From positions 434,001 through 498,000 of the forward strand of contig NZ_CP041198.1 of NCBI RefSeq assembly GCF_006517815.1: a stretch of DNA of 64,000 bases. Reading direction: 5' to 3'. Shown one piece after another: positions 51,154 through 58,317 of this stretch. Below the pieces are notes generated by a model. The model saw only the letters and a list, made by a program, of their open reading frames with translations, made no database searches and had not been told where the DNA came from. The stretch is from Pseudarthrobacter sp. NIBRBAC000502770. GTDB lineage: Bacteria; Actinomycetota; Actinomycetes; Actinomycetales; Micrococcaceae. The translations under genes were made by a program, and so were the position numbers. How positions within the stretch are numbered: the stretch's first letter is position 1; each line of letters begins with the position of its first letter.

Positions 51154-51582
51154 TCACCCCGCGGGCCGGGCCAGGCGGCGGAGCAGCGATACGGCGTCGT
51201 CCACGGGCACGGGCTCGAAGAACCTGGCGTCGGCAAGTTCGACGGCGGCGATGGCCCGGGGAGCCAGCTCGGCTCCTGCGCTGGTAACGCGCAGCCGTTT
51301 GGCCCGGGTGTCGGTGGGGTCGACTTCCCGTTCGATGAGTCCCTTCGCTTCCAGGGCGCGCAGGACTTGGGAGGCCATCTTGACGTCGGTGCCCGCCTGC
51401 CGGGCGAGGGCCAGCTGGTTGGGGTGCTCACCCTTGTTGTTGAGCCACCACGCGCAGGCGAGCAGCACAAACTGCACGTGGGTGAGATCAAGCGGGGCGA
51501 GTGCTGCCGCGATGTCCCGCTGCCAGCGCAGCGTGGCGTGCCAGAGCAGGAATCCGGGGCTCTCGCCGGGGTTGAGCGGCAT
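51154..51582 (-). CDS. MarR-family regulator
   Basis: A 142-residue winged-helix protein. Helices around LDLTHVQFVLLACAWWL and NQLALARQAGTDVKMASQVLR form the DNA-binding region; RLRVTSAGAEL is the wing. It is cotranslated with the upstream SRPBCC gene (TGATG overlap). A palindrome in the promoter of the pair is a likely autoregulatory site. The ligand is unknown. Confidence 0.85.
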   Translation of the reverse strand: MPLNPGESPGFLLWHATLRWQRDIAAALAPLDLTHVQFVLLACAWWLNNKGEHPNQLALARQAGTDVKMASQVLRALEAKGLIEREVDPTDTRAKRLRVTSAGAELAPRAIAAVELADARFFEPVPVDDAVSLLRRLARPAG

Positions 51583-51998
51583 CAGCCGCCTGCCATCGTG
51601 ACCAGCGCGGCCATGGTTTCCGGCCAGTCCGCGGTGATGCCGGGCCCAATCTGCGGGCCGGCCTCGTCGGCGCCGTCGCCGCTGATCTCCATCCGGTACA
51701 CCACGCGGATCCGGTCCCCGCCGGCTGCATCGATGCGGTGGGTGGTGCGCAGGAGCAGGCCGCCGAAGCGGGCCTCGTCCACGAACCGTTCGTTTTCGAC
51801 TGCCTCGGCGATGACCAAGGGGATCGGATCGTCGCCTGGGGGCGTCATCAGGATCTGGGTGCCTTCAGCGAAGGGGCCGTTGATCTCGGTCTTCTCGATC
51901 TCCCCGTTCCAGGCACCCCAGTTCTCGACGTCGGACCAGAGCCGCCAGATGGCTTCTGGCGTGGCGTTGGTTTCGATACTGTGCTCGTATTCCCACAT
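51582..51998 (-). CDS. SRPBCC-fold protein
   Basis: A 138-residue START/Bet v1-like protein (MWEYEHSIETNATPEAIWRL, SDVENWGAWNGEIEKTEI, GLLLRTTHRIDAAGG). It probably binds a hydrophobic ligand; no catalytic residues are evident. The ATG at 51998 has GAGGAGGCC upstream. It is the first gene of the SRPBCC-MarR pair, so the ligand may be shared with the regulator's regulon. Confidence 0.82.
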   Translation of the reverse strand: MWEYEHSIETNATPEAIWRLWSDVENWGAWNGEIEKTEINGPFAEGTQILMTPPGDDPIPLVIAEAVENERFVDEARFGGLLLRTTHRIDAAGGDRIRVVYRMEISGDGADEAGPQIGPGITADWPETMAALVTMAGG

Positions 51999-52034
51999 GG
52001 TGGCCTCCTCAGAAGATGATCTACACAAAGATTA

Positions 52035-52046
52035 TCTGTGCACAGA
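52035..52046. promoter_or_regulatory. MarR-type palindromic operator
   Basis: TCTGTGCACAGA is a perfect 12-bp inverted repeat. On the minus strand it sits between TAGACA and GATAAT (18-base spacer), likely -35 and -10 elements of the SRPBCC-MarR pair, so a bound repressor would cover the promoter. Confidence 0.55.
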
Positions 52047-52135
52047 CTAAGTTCTGTCTAGAGGGGAACCTGAAGGTTTACCTGTACCCTGACAGTAGGT
52101 TCTGGGCTTCAGCGCCGCATCGACCAAGCCCGCGT

Positions 52136-53428
52136 TTGTTGCCGGCGGGCGGGCTGGACTCCTGGCAGCGTCCCCTTCGACGTCGTCGAACCCCCGCTGC
52201 AATCGGCCCGAATCCGATCGCACCCAACATCTTGGAATGGAACTTCATCCCTACTGGCACCCCAGCTCCGGCGGAAGTCCCGCCCTTTGACCCCACCCCT
52301 TCGCTCACAGCCGCTGCGGCCGGGCACGTGGCCTGGGTTGAGGCCGGCGCCGGCATGGCCGCGCGGTGGCGCTCGGCGAACGGCAGGCCGGCACCGGGGC
52401 GCGTGGAAGTGGTGGACGACTCCCTCACAGCCGATGCTGCGTACCGCTCGGCATCACAGGGGATCGCGATGCTCTGGCACGGCGACTTCCACAACGCGCG
52501 GCAGATCCTCAACGCCCTGGACCGCCGGATAGGCACCGGAAAGAAGGCCGGCGGAACCCCTGCCGAGCAGTTCTACCGGCACCGGCAGTCCGCCTCGCAC
52601 CGCGCACGCATTCTGGGCCTGCTGCTGATTCCCCTCGATCCGGGCCCGGTGGTGCCGCTGCGCCGCGCACCGGATATCCGGGAAGCCGCGGCGGAAGCGT
52701 ACGGAGACATTGGGGAGTCTTCCGTGGTGTCCCTGCACGAGCTCGTCGGGGCCGTCGGCGCCCACGAGTGGCGGCGGAATGGTGTCTACGTCGATGCTCT
52801 GCAGGACCGCATCCACCCGCACTACGGCACGTTCTTCCCCACCCGCAGCGAGTACGTGGATCTCGTGGCGGCGGCCGCACTGCCCTCCGATACGCTGGCG
52901 TTCGACGTCGGAACCGGCACCGGAGTGCTCGCCGCCGTCCTCGCCCGCCGCGGCGTCCGCCGCGTGATCGCCACCGACAACGAGCCGCGTGCCATCGCCT
53001 GCGCCACTGAGAATTTCCGGAACCTCGGAGTCGACGACCGCGCCGAGCCAATGCTGACCGACATGTTCCCGCCCGGACGGGCGCCCTTGATCGTGTGCAA
53101 CCCGCCCTGGATTCCGGCCACGCCGCATTCCAGCCTGGACAACGCCGTCTACGACCCCGGGAGCAGGATGCTGTTCCGCTTCCTGAACGAACTCCCCGGC
53201 CATCTGGAGCCGGGCGGTGAGGGCTGGCTGGTCCTGTCCGACCTGGCCGAGCACCTCGGCCTCCGCTCGCGCGAGGAGCTGCTGGCCGCCGTCGAAGGCG
53301 CCGGGCTGAAGGTGGCGGAACGGCTGGACACCAAGCCAAGCCATCCCAAGGCTTCGGACCGCGATAATCCCCTGTTCGCGGCGCGCTCGGCCGAGGTCAC
53401 GTCACTGTGGCGGCTTGTCAGCCAATAG
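52136..53428 (+). CDS. Class I SAM-dependent methyltransferase (HemK/PrmC-like fold); start uncertain
   Basis: The C-terminal domain is clear: AFDVGTGTGVLAAVLARRG (SAM motif I), ATDNEPRAIACATENF and the VCNPPWIPA motif of N-methyltransferases of the HemK/PrmC type. The N-terminal 200 residues are helical (DDSLTADAAYRSASQGIAML and after). The start is unclear: the frame is open from 52016, but that would include the MarR operator. No good ribosome binding site is seen; TTG 52136 is used here and the first safe ATG is 52355. Coding character begins at about 52210. The substrate is unknown. Confidence 0.65.
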   Translation: MLPAGGLDSWQRPLRRRRTPAAIGPNPIAPNILEWNFIPTGTPAPAEVPPFDPTPSLTAAAAGHVAWVEAGAGMAARWRSANGRPAPGRVEVVDDSLTADAAYRSASQGIAMLWHGDFHNARQILNALDRRIGTGKKAGGTPAEQFYRHRQSASHRARILGLLLIPLDPGPVVPLRRAPDIREAAAEAYGDIGESSVVSLHELVGAVGAHEWRRNGVYVDALQDRIHPHYGTFFPTRSEYVDLVAAAALPSDTLAFDVGTGTGVLAAVLARRGVRRVIATDNEPRAIACATENFRNLGVDDRAEPMLTDMFPPGRAPLIVCNPPWIPATPHSSLDNAVYDPGSRMLFRFLNELPGHLEPGGEGWLVLSDLAEHLGLRSREELLAAVEGAGLKVAERLDTKPSHPKASDRDNPLFAARSAEVTSLWRLVSQ

Positions 53429-53483
53429 CCTCAAGGGACGTGGCGCCGGGCCACCGCGGCCGGCCCTAGCTGGGCGCGGCCCG

Positions 53484-55037
53484 CTACTCGGTCAGCCCAT
53501 TCCTGATCGCGAACAACGTAGCCCCCACCCGGTTGGTTGCACCGATCTTCGTGTAGATATGCTCCACGTGGTTGCGGACGGTCTTCCGGGAAAGGAAAAG
53601 GCTGTCTGCGATCTGGGCCGGGGTCAGGCCGCGGCAGAGCATGCCGAGGATCTCCACTTCCCGCGGAGTGAGTCCACCCACGGCGGCATGCGAACGGTGG
53701 GGCTGCTGGCCGGCCGCCACGAGCACGGCCTCCACGGCTCCGGAGGCCAGCCTCCCGGCCGAAACCTCCTGCCGGAGACGGGCGGCCGCATCAGCCGGGG
53801 TGAGCGCGGGCCGATGCGGGCGTGGCTCCACGGAGGCATGGTAGGAGTCCGCAGCCGCCAGGATCCGCTGCTTTACCCCCAGCTCGTTTCCGCCGATCCC
53901 GCGGGGATAACCGGACCCGTCGAGCCGCTCGTGGTGTGCGCCGGTGAGGGCCGCCTCGCCCTTCAGCCCTGGTACACGGCTGAGGATCCGTTCGCCCAGG
54001 AACGGGTGCATGCGGATACGTTCCAGGTCCAGCGCGGAAAGGGGTTCCTTCTTGTCCCATACCTGGTTGGATACCCCCAGACGGCCCAGGTCGTGCACCC
54101 AGCCTGCGCGGCGGAGCTCCTTGACGTCGTCCGCCGGCAGCCCGTGCTCCTCGCCCGCGGCGGCCGCCAGAGCCGCCACCGCGCGGGAGTGTCCGGCCGT
54201 GTACGGAGACTTGAGGTCCGCGAAGTCGCCGATGGCGCGCAGCACTGTATCCAACTGGCTGCCGGACAGGGGAGCGTCCGTGGGAGCCAGGTCAAGGGCG
54301 GCCTGCCAGCAGTCGACGTCGAGGAGTCCCTCGGTGAGAGCCCCGGCCTGGTCGATGAACAGTTCGGCCAGTGCGGGATCGAACTGGCTGCCTCGGCGTG
54401 CCTGCACCATGGCCACCGCCCCGGCCACGCCTTCCGTCCGCAGGAACACCTCGGCGGTATCGGCCAGGTGCATGATCCGCATCTCCAATGGAATGTCCGG
54501 CCCTGCCACACCCTCCGGCAGGCCCTTGCCGTCCCACCGCTCAAAGGTGTGGGTGAGCAGTCCTGCCACGCCGTCGTCGAGCCCTACACTGCTGGCCAAC
54601 ACCCCGGCCGAGACGCAGTGCGAGGCAATCATGGTCCGCACCGCCCCGCTGCCGGTCGCCGCGAAACGCGTCCAGCGGGCAACGCGGGCCAGCGGCGGGA
54701 GGCCGGCGCCGGCGTGGCTGAACATGCCGGCGTACATGGGCAGGCCGTGCTGGTCGCGGCGGTAATAGTCGGCGCGGAAGGCGATGTCGTCCGTGAACAG
54801 CGCGGCGAGTTCAAAGGAATCCGCGTGGCAGCCGATCCAGGCCAGCTGGTTGACGTAGTAGATCCTGCCCTGGCCGGCGGCGTCAATGCCCGCTGCCCCG
54901 GCGATCCGCAGGGCCAGCAGGGACGCACGCAGCATGTGCTCCATCGGCTGCCCCAGCCCCAGGTCGATGGCGAGCGACAGCGCGGCCAGGACTTCGCTGC
55001 GCCGGGGCGCAGCCGGTGACTGCATCACACCTGCCAT
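53484..55037 (-). CDS. HD-GYP-type phosphohydrolase with C-terminal LuxR HTH
   Basis: A 517-residue protein from ATG 55037 (GGAGG upstream). The N-terminal half (about 15-230) is a degenerate HD-GYP-like domain with ERWDGKGLP at 166-174. The second half has the intact set: AGHSRA near 281, HDLGR with HD at 315-316, HHERLDGSGYP at 368-378. Residues 455-517 form a LuxR-type helix-turn-helix (LTPREVEILGMLCRG, SRKTVRNHVEHIY). HD-GYP domains cleave cyclic di-GMP or sense it, so this may connect a nucleotide signal with DNA binding. It is a known but little-studied actinobacterial architecture. Confidence 0.82.
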   Translation of the reverse strand: MAGVMQSPAAPRRSEVLAALSLAIDLGLGQPMEHMLRASLLALRIAGAAGIDAAGQGRIYYVNQLAWIGCHADSFELAALFTDDIAFRADYYRRDQHGLPMYAGMFSHAGAGLPPLARVARWTRFAATGSGAVRTMIASHCVSAGVLASSVGLDDGVAGLLTHTFERWDGKGLPEGVAGPDIPLEMRIMHLADTAEVFLRTEGVAGAVAMVQARRGSQFDPALAELFIDQAGALTEGLLDVDCWQAALDLAPTDAPLSGSQLDTVLRAIGDFADLKSPYTAGHSRAVAALAAAAGEEHGLPADDVKELRRAGWVHDLGRLGVSNQVWDKKEPLSALDLERIRMHPFLGERILSRVPGLKGEAALTGAHHERLDGSGYPRGIGGNELGVKQRILAAADSYHASVEPRPHRPALTPADAAARLRQEVSAGRLASGAVEAVLVAAGQQPHRSHAAVGGLTPREVEILGMLCRGLTPAQIADSLFLSRKTVRNHVEHIYTKIGATNRVGATLFAIRNGLTE

Positions 55038-55083
55038 TCTAGGAAGCCTCCGGCTACGGCAGTAGGGACCACGCGTGCGGCTG

Positions 55084-55839
55084 TTATGCCGTCTGGTTCT
55101 TCCCGGTCCGTGCCTGGACGGGGCTTGGTCCGGCGGATTGAGCGGTGGACGGGAACCTGACGCCCACCTGCGCTCCGAACAGTCCACGCTGTGGAAGCCA
55201 GAAGTCCGCCAGGTGGTCCTGGACCGGCAGTGGGCCCGGAACTCCGGCATCCTCATCCCGGATGGTGGCCTGGGAATCCGTCACGAGCCACAGCTGCCGT
55301 GGCTGGGCCTGGAACGTCTGGCCATTGGGCACAACGCCTGATACTTTCATCCTGCCCGCGCCGAGCAGCGGGCCGGCGAATGCCCCCATGGCCCGGAGCA
55401 CCAGCTCGTTCCGCCACAGGCTTTCCGGCATCCGCACTGCCATGGCGGTCAGCATCGTGGTGGCCGCGGAGGTGCCCAGCTGCAGGTGCCAGTCGAGGAC
55501 TCCCGGCACCGTAATCAGCGCGGTGAAGGGCCCGCTCCACTGGATGTCGACGTCGGTCTCCACCGTATGGTGGACGGCCGCCCCGAAGTAGCGGGCGCAG
55601 CTGAACTCCGGTGCGGTGTTGGCGTAGATGGTCCACTCGCCGCCGGGTGTCCGGTGCCAGACGGAGCGGTAGCCGGGGCCAACGGAGCTCACCGGGAAAT
55701 CCCGGAACGCCAGGTAGTGGCCGCTGGTGAAAGGCAGCCCCAGGACGGCGTAGCCGGCGAAGTGCTCGGCAGCGTCCTCGGGAAGGTCGGCAAGTTTGGG
55801 TGTTGCCTCTGCTGATGACTGCGGCTGGTAGATGGTCAT
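55084..55839 (-). CDS. Conserved protein of unknown function
   Basis: A 251-residue soluble protein from ATG 55839 (MTIYQPQSSAEA), with AAAGGAGG upstream. It reads as a beta-rich protein: LAFRDFPVSSVGPGYRSVWH, GEWTIYANTAPEFSCARYFG, VDIQWSGPFTALITVPG, then SVVP-like strands near 170-200. No catalytic motif or known family. It lies 46 bases upstream of the HD-GYP/LuxR gene in the same direction and may form a pair with it. Confidence 0.65.
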   Translation of the reverse strand: MTIYQPQSSAEATPKLADLPEDAAEHFAGYAVLGLPFTSGHYLAFRDFPVSSVGPGYRSVWHRTPGGEWTIYANTAPEFSCARYFGAAVHHTVETDVDIQWSGPFTALITVPGVLDWHLQLGTSAATTMLTAMAVRMPESLWRNELVLRAMGAFAGPLLGAGRMKVSGVVPNGQTFQAQPRQLWLVTDSQATIRDEDAGVPGPLPVQDHLADFWLPQRGLFGAQVGVRFPSTAQSAGPSPVQARTGKNQTA

Positions 55840-55923
55840 GGCCGCCTCCTTTTCTCTATGAGGCGAGACTATGACCGGGCCGCAGCAGGGGCATGGGGCA
55901 GTTGCCCCATTTAGCATCGGCTT

Positions 55924-56673
55924 TTACGCGGCGCCGATGGCGTCGAGCCACTCCTGGAACGTCTGGCGTCCGACGGCGGAACCCGGCGCCGGGATCAGCC
56001 CGCCGTTGCGCATTGCCTTGCCCATGGCGCCCGGCACCCGGAGCGGAACGATCCGTTTTTTCTGCTGCGTCTTGGCCAGGTAGGCCGTGACAAGGCCCTT
56101 CAGGTGTTCGGTCCGGGGGCCGCCGAGGTCCGGAATGCGTCCCTTCGGCCCGGACTCGGCCGCATCCACCAAGGCTGCGGCCACCTCCGGTGCCGCCACC
56201 GGCTGGGTGACCATCGTGGGCACGAAGACCAGCGGGCCCACTGAGGCGGCCTTGATGGACATCGGTACGAACTCGTGGAACTGGGTGGACCGGAGGATGG
56301 TCCAGGGAATGCCGCCGTGCCTGACTTCGTCCTCCTGCACCAGCTTCCCGGCGTACAGTCCCGAGTTGGCCTTATCGATGCCCACAATGGACAGCACCAC
56401 ATGGTGCTTTACGCCGGCCTTCTTCCCGGCAGCCAGCAGGTTCTGGGTGGCGTTGGTGAAGAAATCCACGGCTTTCTTGGTGGACAGGACCTGGATGCCG
56501 GAGACGTCGATGACGGTGTCGACGTCCTGGAGTGCCTGGTCGAGGCCGCGCCCGGTGATGAGGTCCACCCCTTCGGCCCGGCTGAGACTGACCACGTGGT
56601 GCCCGCGCTCGCTGGCGATAGCCACAACGTGGCGGCCCACTGTCCCGGTTCCCCCTGCAACGGCAATCCTCAT
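55924..56673 (-). CDS. NmrA/SDR-type NAD(P)-binding protein
   Basis: A 249-residue atypical SDR of the NmrA/NAD(P)-binding group. The N-terminus MRIAVAGGTGTVGRHVVAIA carries GxxGxxG. Further blocks, ALQDVDTVIDVSGIQ and GIPWTILRSTQFHEF, match this group. It may be an isomerase, reductase or redox sensor. The ATG at 56673 is the likely start; the frame stays open upstream only because a pseudogene reads into it. Its 3' end is duplicated as a fragment at 37019. Confidence 0.82.
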   Translation of the reverse strand: MRIAVAGGTGTVGRHVVAIASERGHHVVSLSRAEGVDLITGRGLDQALQDVDTVIDVSGIQVLSTKKAVDFFTNATQNLLAAGKKAGVKHHVVLSIVGIDKANSGLYAGKLVQEDEVRHGGIPWTILRSTQFHEFVPMSIKAASVGPLVFVPTMVTQPVAAPEVAAALVDAAESGPKGRIPDLGGPRTEHLKGLVTAYLAKTQQKKRIVPLRVPGAMGKAMRNGGLIPAPGSAVGRQTFQEWLDAIGAA

Positions 56674-56739
56674 GCAAGGAATCCTATGCCGGTTGACTGA
56701 CAAAAACGGGTGCGGAGCTTGTGTTCCCGCCGGGTCGTA

Positions 56740-57012
56740 TCCCGCCACCGCCGCCTTCGCTGCCCGGTTGGCGTTTATCCACTCGGTCAGCCATGGCGCG
56801 CAGACGCTGGAGGTGATCCGGCAGTCGGCCACGAACGTCCCCTTGGCGCCGGCGTCGATCCAGTCCTGAAGCGCAGACAGATCGCCAAGCGAGCGGATGA
56901 CAGCCGACTCAGCCCCCAACGCGCTGCCCGCGGCGATAGCGGTTTGGTCCACGTCCCAGGCCGGCCGCAGGCGGTGGGGGCGTGGTGCTTCACCGGCGGA
57001 CGTGACTGTCAC
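56740..57012 (-). pseudogene. Internally deleted copy of the TPP-dependent enzyme gene
   Basis: This stretch repeats the last ~190 bases of the intact gene at 58318-59976 with nearly 90 percent identity (SAVIRSLGDLSALQDWIDAG). It is fused to a short segment matching residues ~115-130 (AWDVDQTAIAAG). The ~375 codons between are lost; the join falls at the similar LGA codons of both parts. The stop codon has changed to TAC, so the frame reads into the NmrA-type gene. There is no start codon or TPP site left. Confidence 0.78.
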
Positions 57013-57079
57013 TGCGTGCTTTTGCACCAACCGGTGTCGCCCGCAGGCCAGACGAGCATGGTCCCAAGTCATGCCCAAC

Positions 57080-57123
57080 AATAAAGCAAGGCCTCCGGCG
57101 ACTGCCGGAGGCCTTGCTTTATT
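57080..57123. terminator. Perfect 20-bp stem hairpin with A/T-rich ends (bidirectional terminator)
   Basis: The arm 57080-57099 (AATAAAGCAAGGCCTCCGGC) pairs perfectly with 57104-57123 across a GACT loop. T-rich ends on both strands suit termination in either direction. It lies 10 bases after the stop of the leftward DUF4352-type gene. Confidence 0.85.
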
Positions 57124-57133
57124 GTGGACGAAG

Positions 57134-58033
57134 CTATTTGACGGCGACGAAGACCTTGTCGGCGATCATGCCCGGCCGGACGGCGAGAACACCTTGGCCA
57201 GCTGTGGCTGTTGGTACTTGAATGGCGATATTGCCTGTTGCAGTGCCCCCCTTGTATAGGGTGCTCGTAGTGTCGATATGCTCGGGTGCAACGGCACTGT
57301 TATCGAGTCGATTGACGGTTTTTCCATCGGGGGTGACGTAGTCGACCGAGACAAAAGCAGGCATCTGCCCATTTGCCTCATCGCCGAGATAAGTTGCAGA
57401 GTAATTCACCAAGATGTACTCGGTGCCGGCGACCGGGGGTTTGTTGAATTGGTTAGCCGCGACAACTGCATCCGAAGCAGCAAGCCTGACCGAGTTAATC
57501 ACTACCCGCCAATCCTTTGACTCCACGACCGAGCCGATTGGAGAAGGATTTTCACGTGTTCCCGTCTTGGCGGCGGGCTGTGCTGCTGCTGGAGCACCGC
57601 TACCTGCTTCAGCGTTAGGTGCCGAAACTTTAGTGTCGCCTCCGCCGAAGGCGTCCTTGGCCGACGATGCGACAACGGAGAAGAAAACAGCAAAGCCGAC
57701 GATGGTTCCCACGATCGACAAGATCAGGGCTGTGATGCCCATTCCCTTGGCTTTGTCTTTCAAGAAGAGGGAAACAATTGCCAGGATGAACGCAATGGGC
57801 AGCAAGACCCAACCGATAATGAGAGCGCCGGGGATGCACGCAAAGATGAAACCGACAATTGCGGCAATAAGTGCGACGAGCCCGATGACATTTCGCTGCT
57901 TTTTTGCCTTCGCGTATTCTTGAGGGCCTGAAGCGCCTTGTGGACCGTAGTTCGGCGGCATAGGAGGAAATTGCGGTTGCTGGTGGGGCGCAGTCTGCTG
58001 AGAGCTCGCCCCCGGAAGCTCTGGTGTAGTCAT
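57134..58033 (-). CDS. Membrane protein with DUF4190-like spans and extracellular DUF4352-like domain
   Basis: A 299-residue protein. A Pro/Gln-rich cytoplasmic N-terminus (1-45) precedes two or three spans (NVIGLVALIAAIVGFIFACI, LLPIAFILAIVSLFL, GITALILSIVGTIVGFAVFF). A Ser/Ala linker follows, and then a C-terminal domain of about 130 residues (SKDWRVVINSVRLAAS, TEYILVNYSATYLGDE, GGTATGNIAIQVP) of the DUF4352 immunoglobulin-like group. It may be a surface or lipid-linked sensor; function unknown. Base composition is less GC-rich than the neighbours. Confidence 0.78.
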   Translation of the reverse strand: MTTPELPGASSQQTAPHQQPQFPPMPPNYGPQGASGPQEYAKAKKQRNVIGLVALIAAIVGFIFACIPGALIIGWVLLPIAFILAIVSLFLKDKAKGMGITALILSIVGTIVGFAVFFSVVASSAKDAFGGGDTKVSAPNAEAGSGAPAAAQPAAKTGTRENPSPIGSVVESKDWRVVINSVRLAASDAVVAANQFNKPPVAGTEYILVNYSATYLGDEANGQMPAFVSVDYVTPDGKTVNRLDNSAVAPEHIDTTSTLYKGGTATGNIAIQVPTATAGQGVLAVRPGMIADKVFVAVK

Positions 58034-58317
58034 GTCATGATGATGTCAGAATAGTTGGATTTCCGCATTCATGACTTCCAAATTGAAAATCGTTAATCCA
58101 GTGTGAGTTTCGACCGTATTTCTGCGGGTCAGCTCCTGAAACCAATGAATCTTGTCTTAATGCTGTAGCGATAAGTGGTCTTTCCTTGCGAAATCTTGCA
58201 AAGATCTTGATGTAATTTTGCCGAATTCGCCGGAGTTTGACCGGGACGAGTCCATCATGAACAAGGAAGGCCAGCCCCAAGACGGAGTAGCGAGGCTCTG
58301 CGGATAGGCCAACCTGG
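58034..58317. other. Intergenic, AT-richer than flanks; no gene supported
   Basis: This 284-bp interval separates the TPP-dependent enzyme from the DUF4352-type gene and must hold the promoter of the latter. A frame on the minus strand (58035-58280) is not supported by codon use or ribosome binding site. I see no RNA gene or repeat in it. Confidence 0.5.

Noticed and set aside
55924..57081. One long 385-codon protein combining the NmrA-type gene with an N-terminal part
   Set aside because: The extra N-terminal part is the deleted TPP-enzyme relic whose stop mutated; the natural NmrA start is MRIAVAGGTG.
58035..58280. 81-codon minus-strand frame
   Set aside because: No ribosome binding site, unusual codons and no recognisable motif; treated as intergenic.
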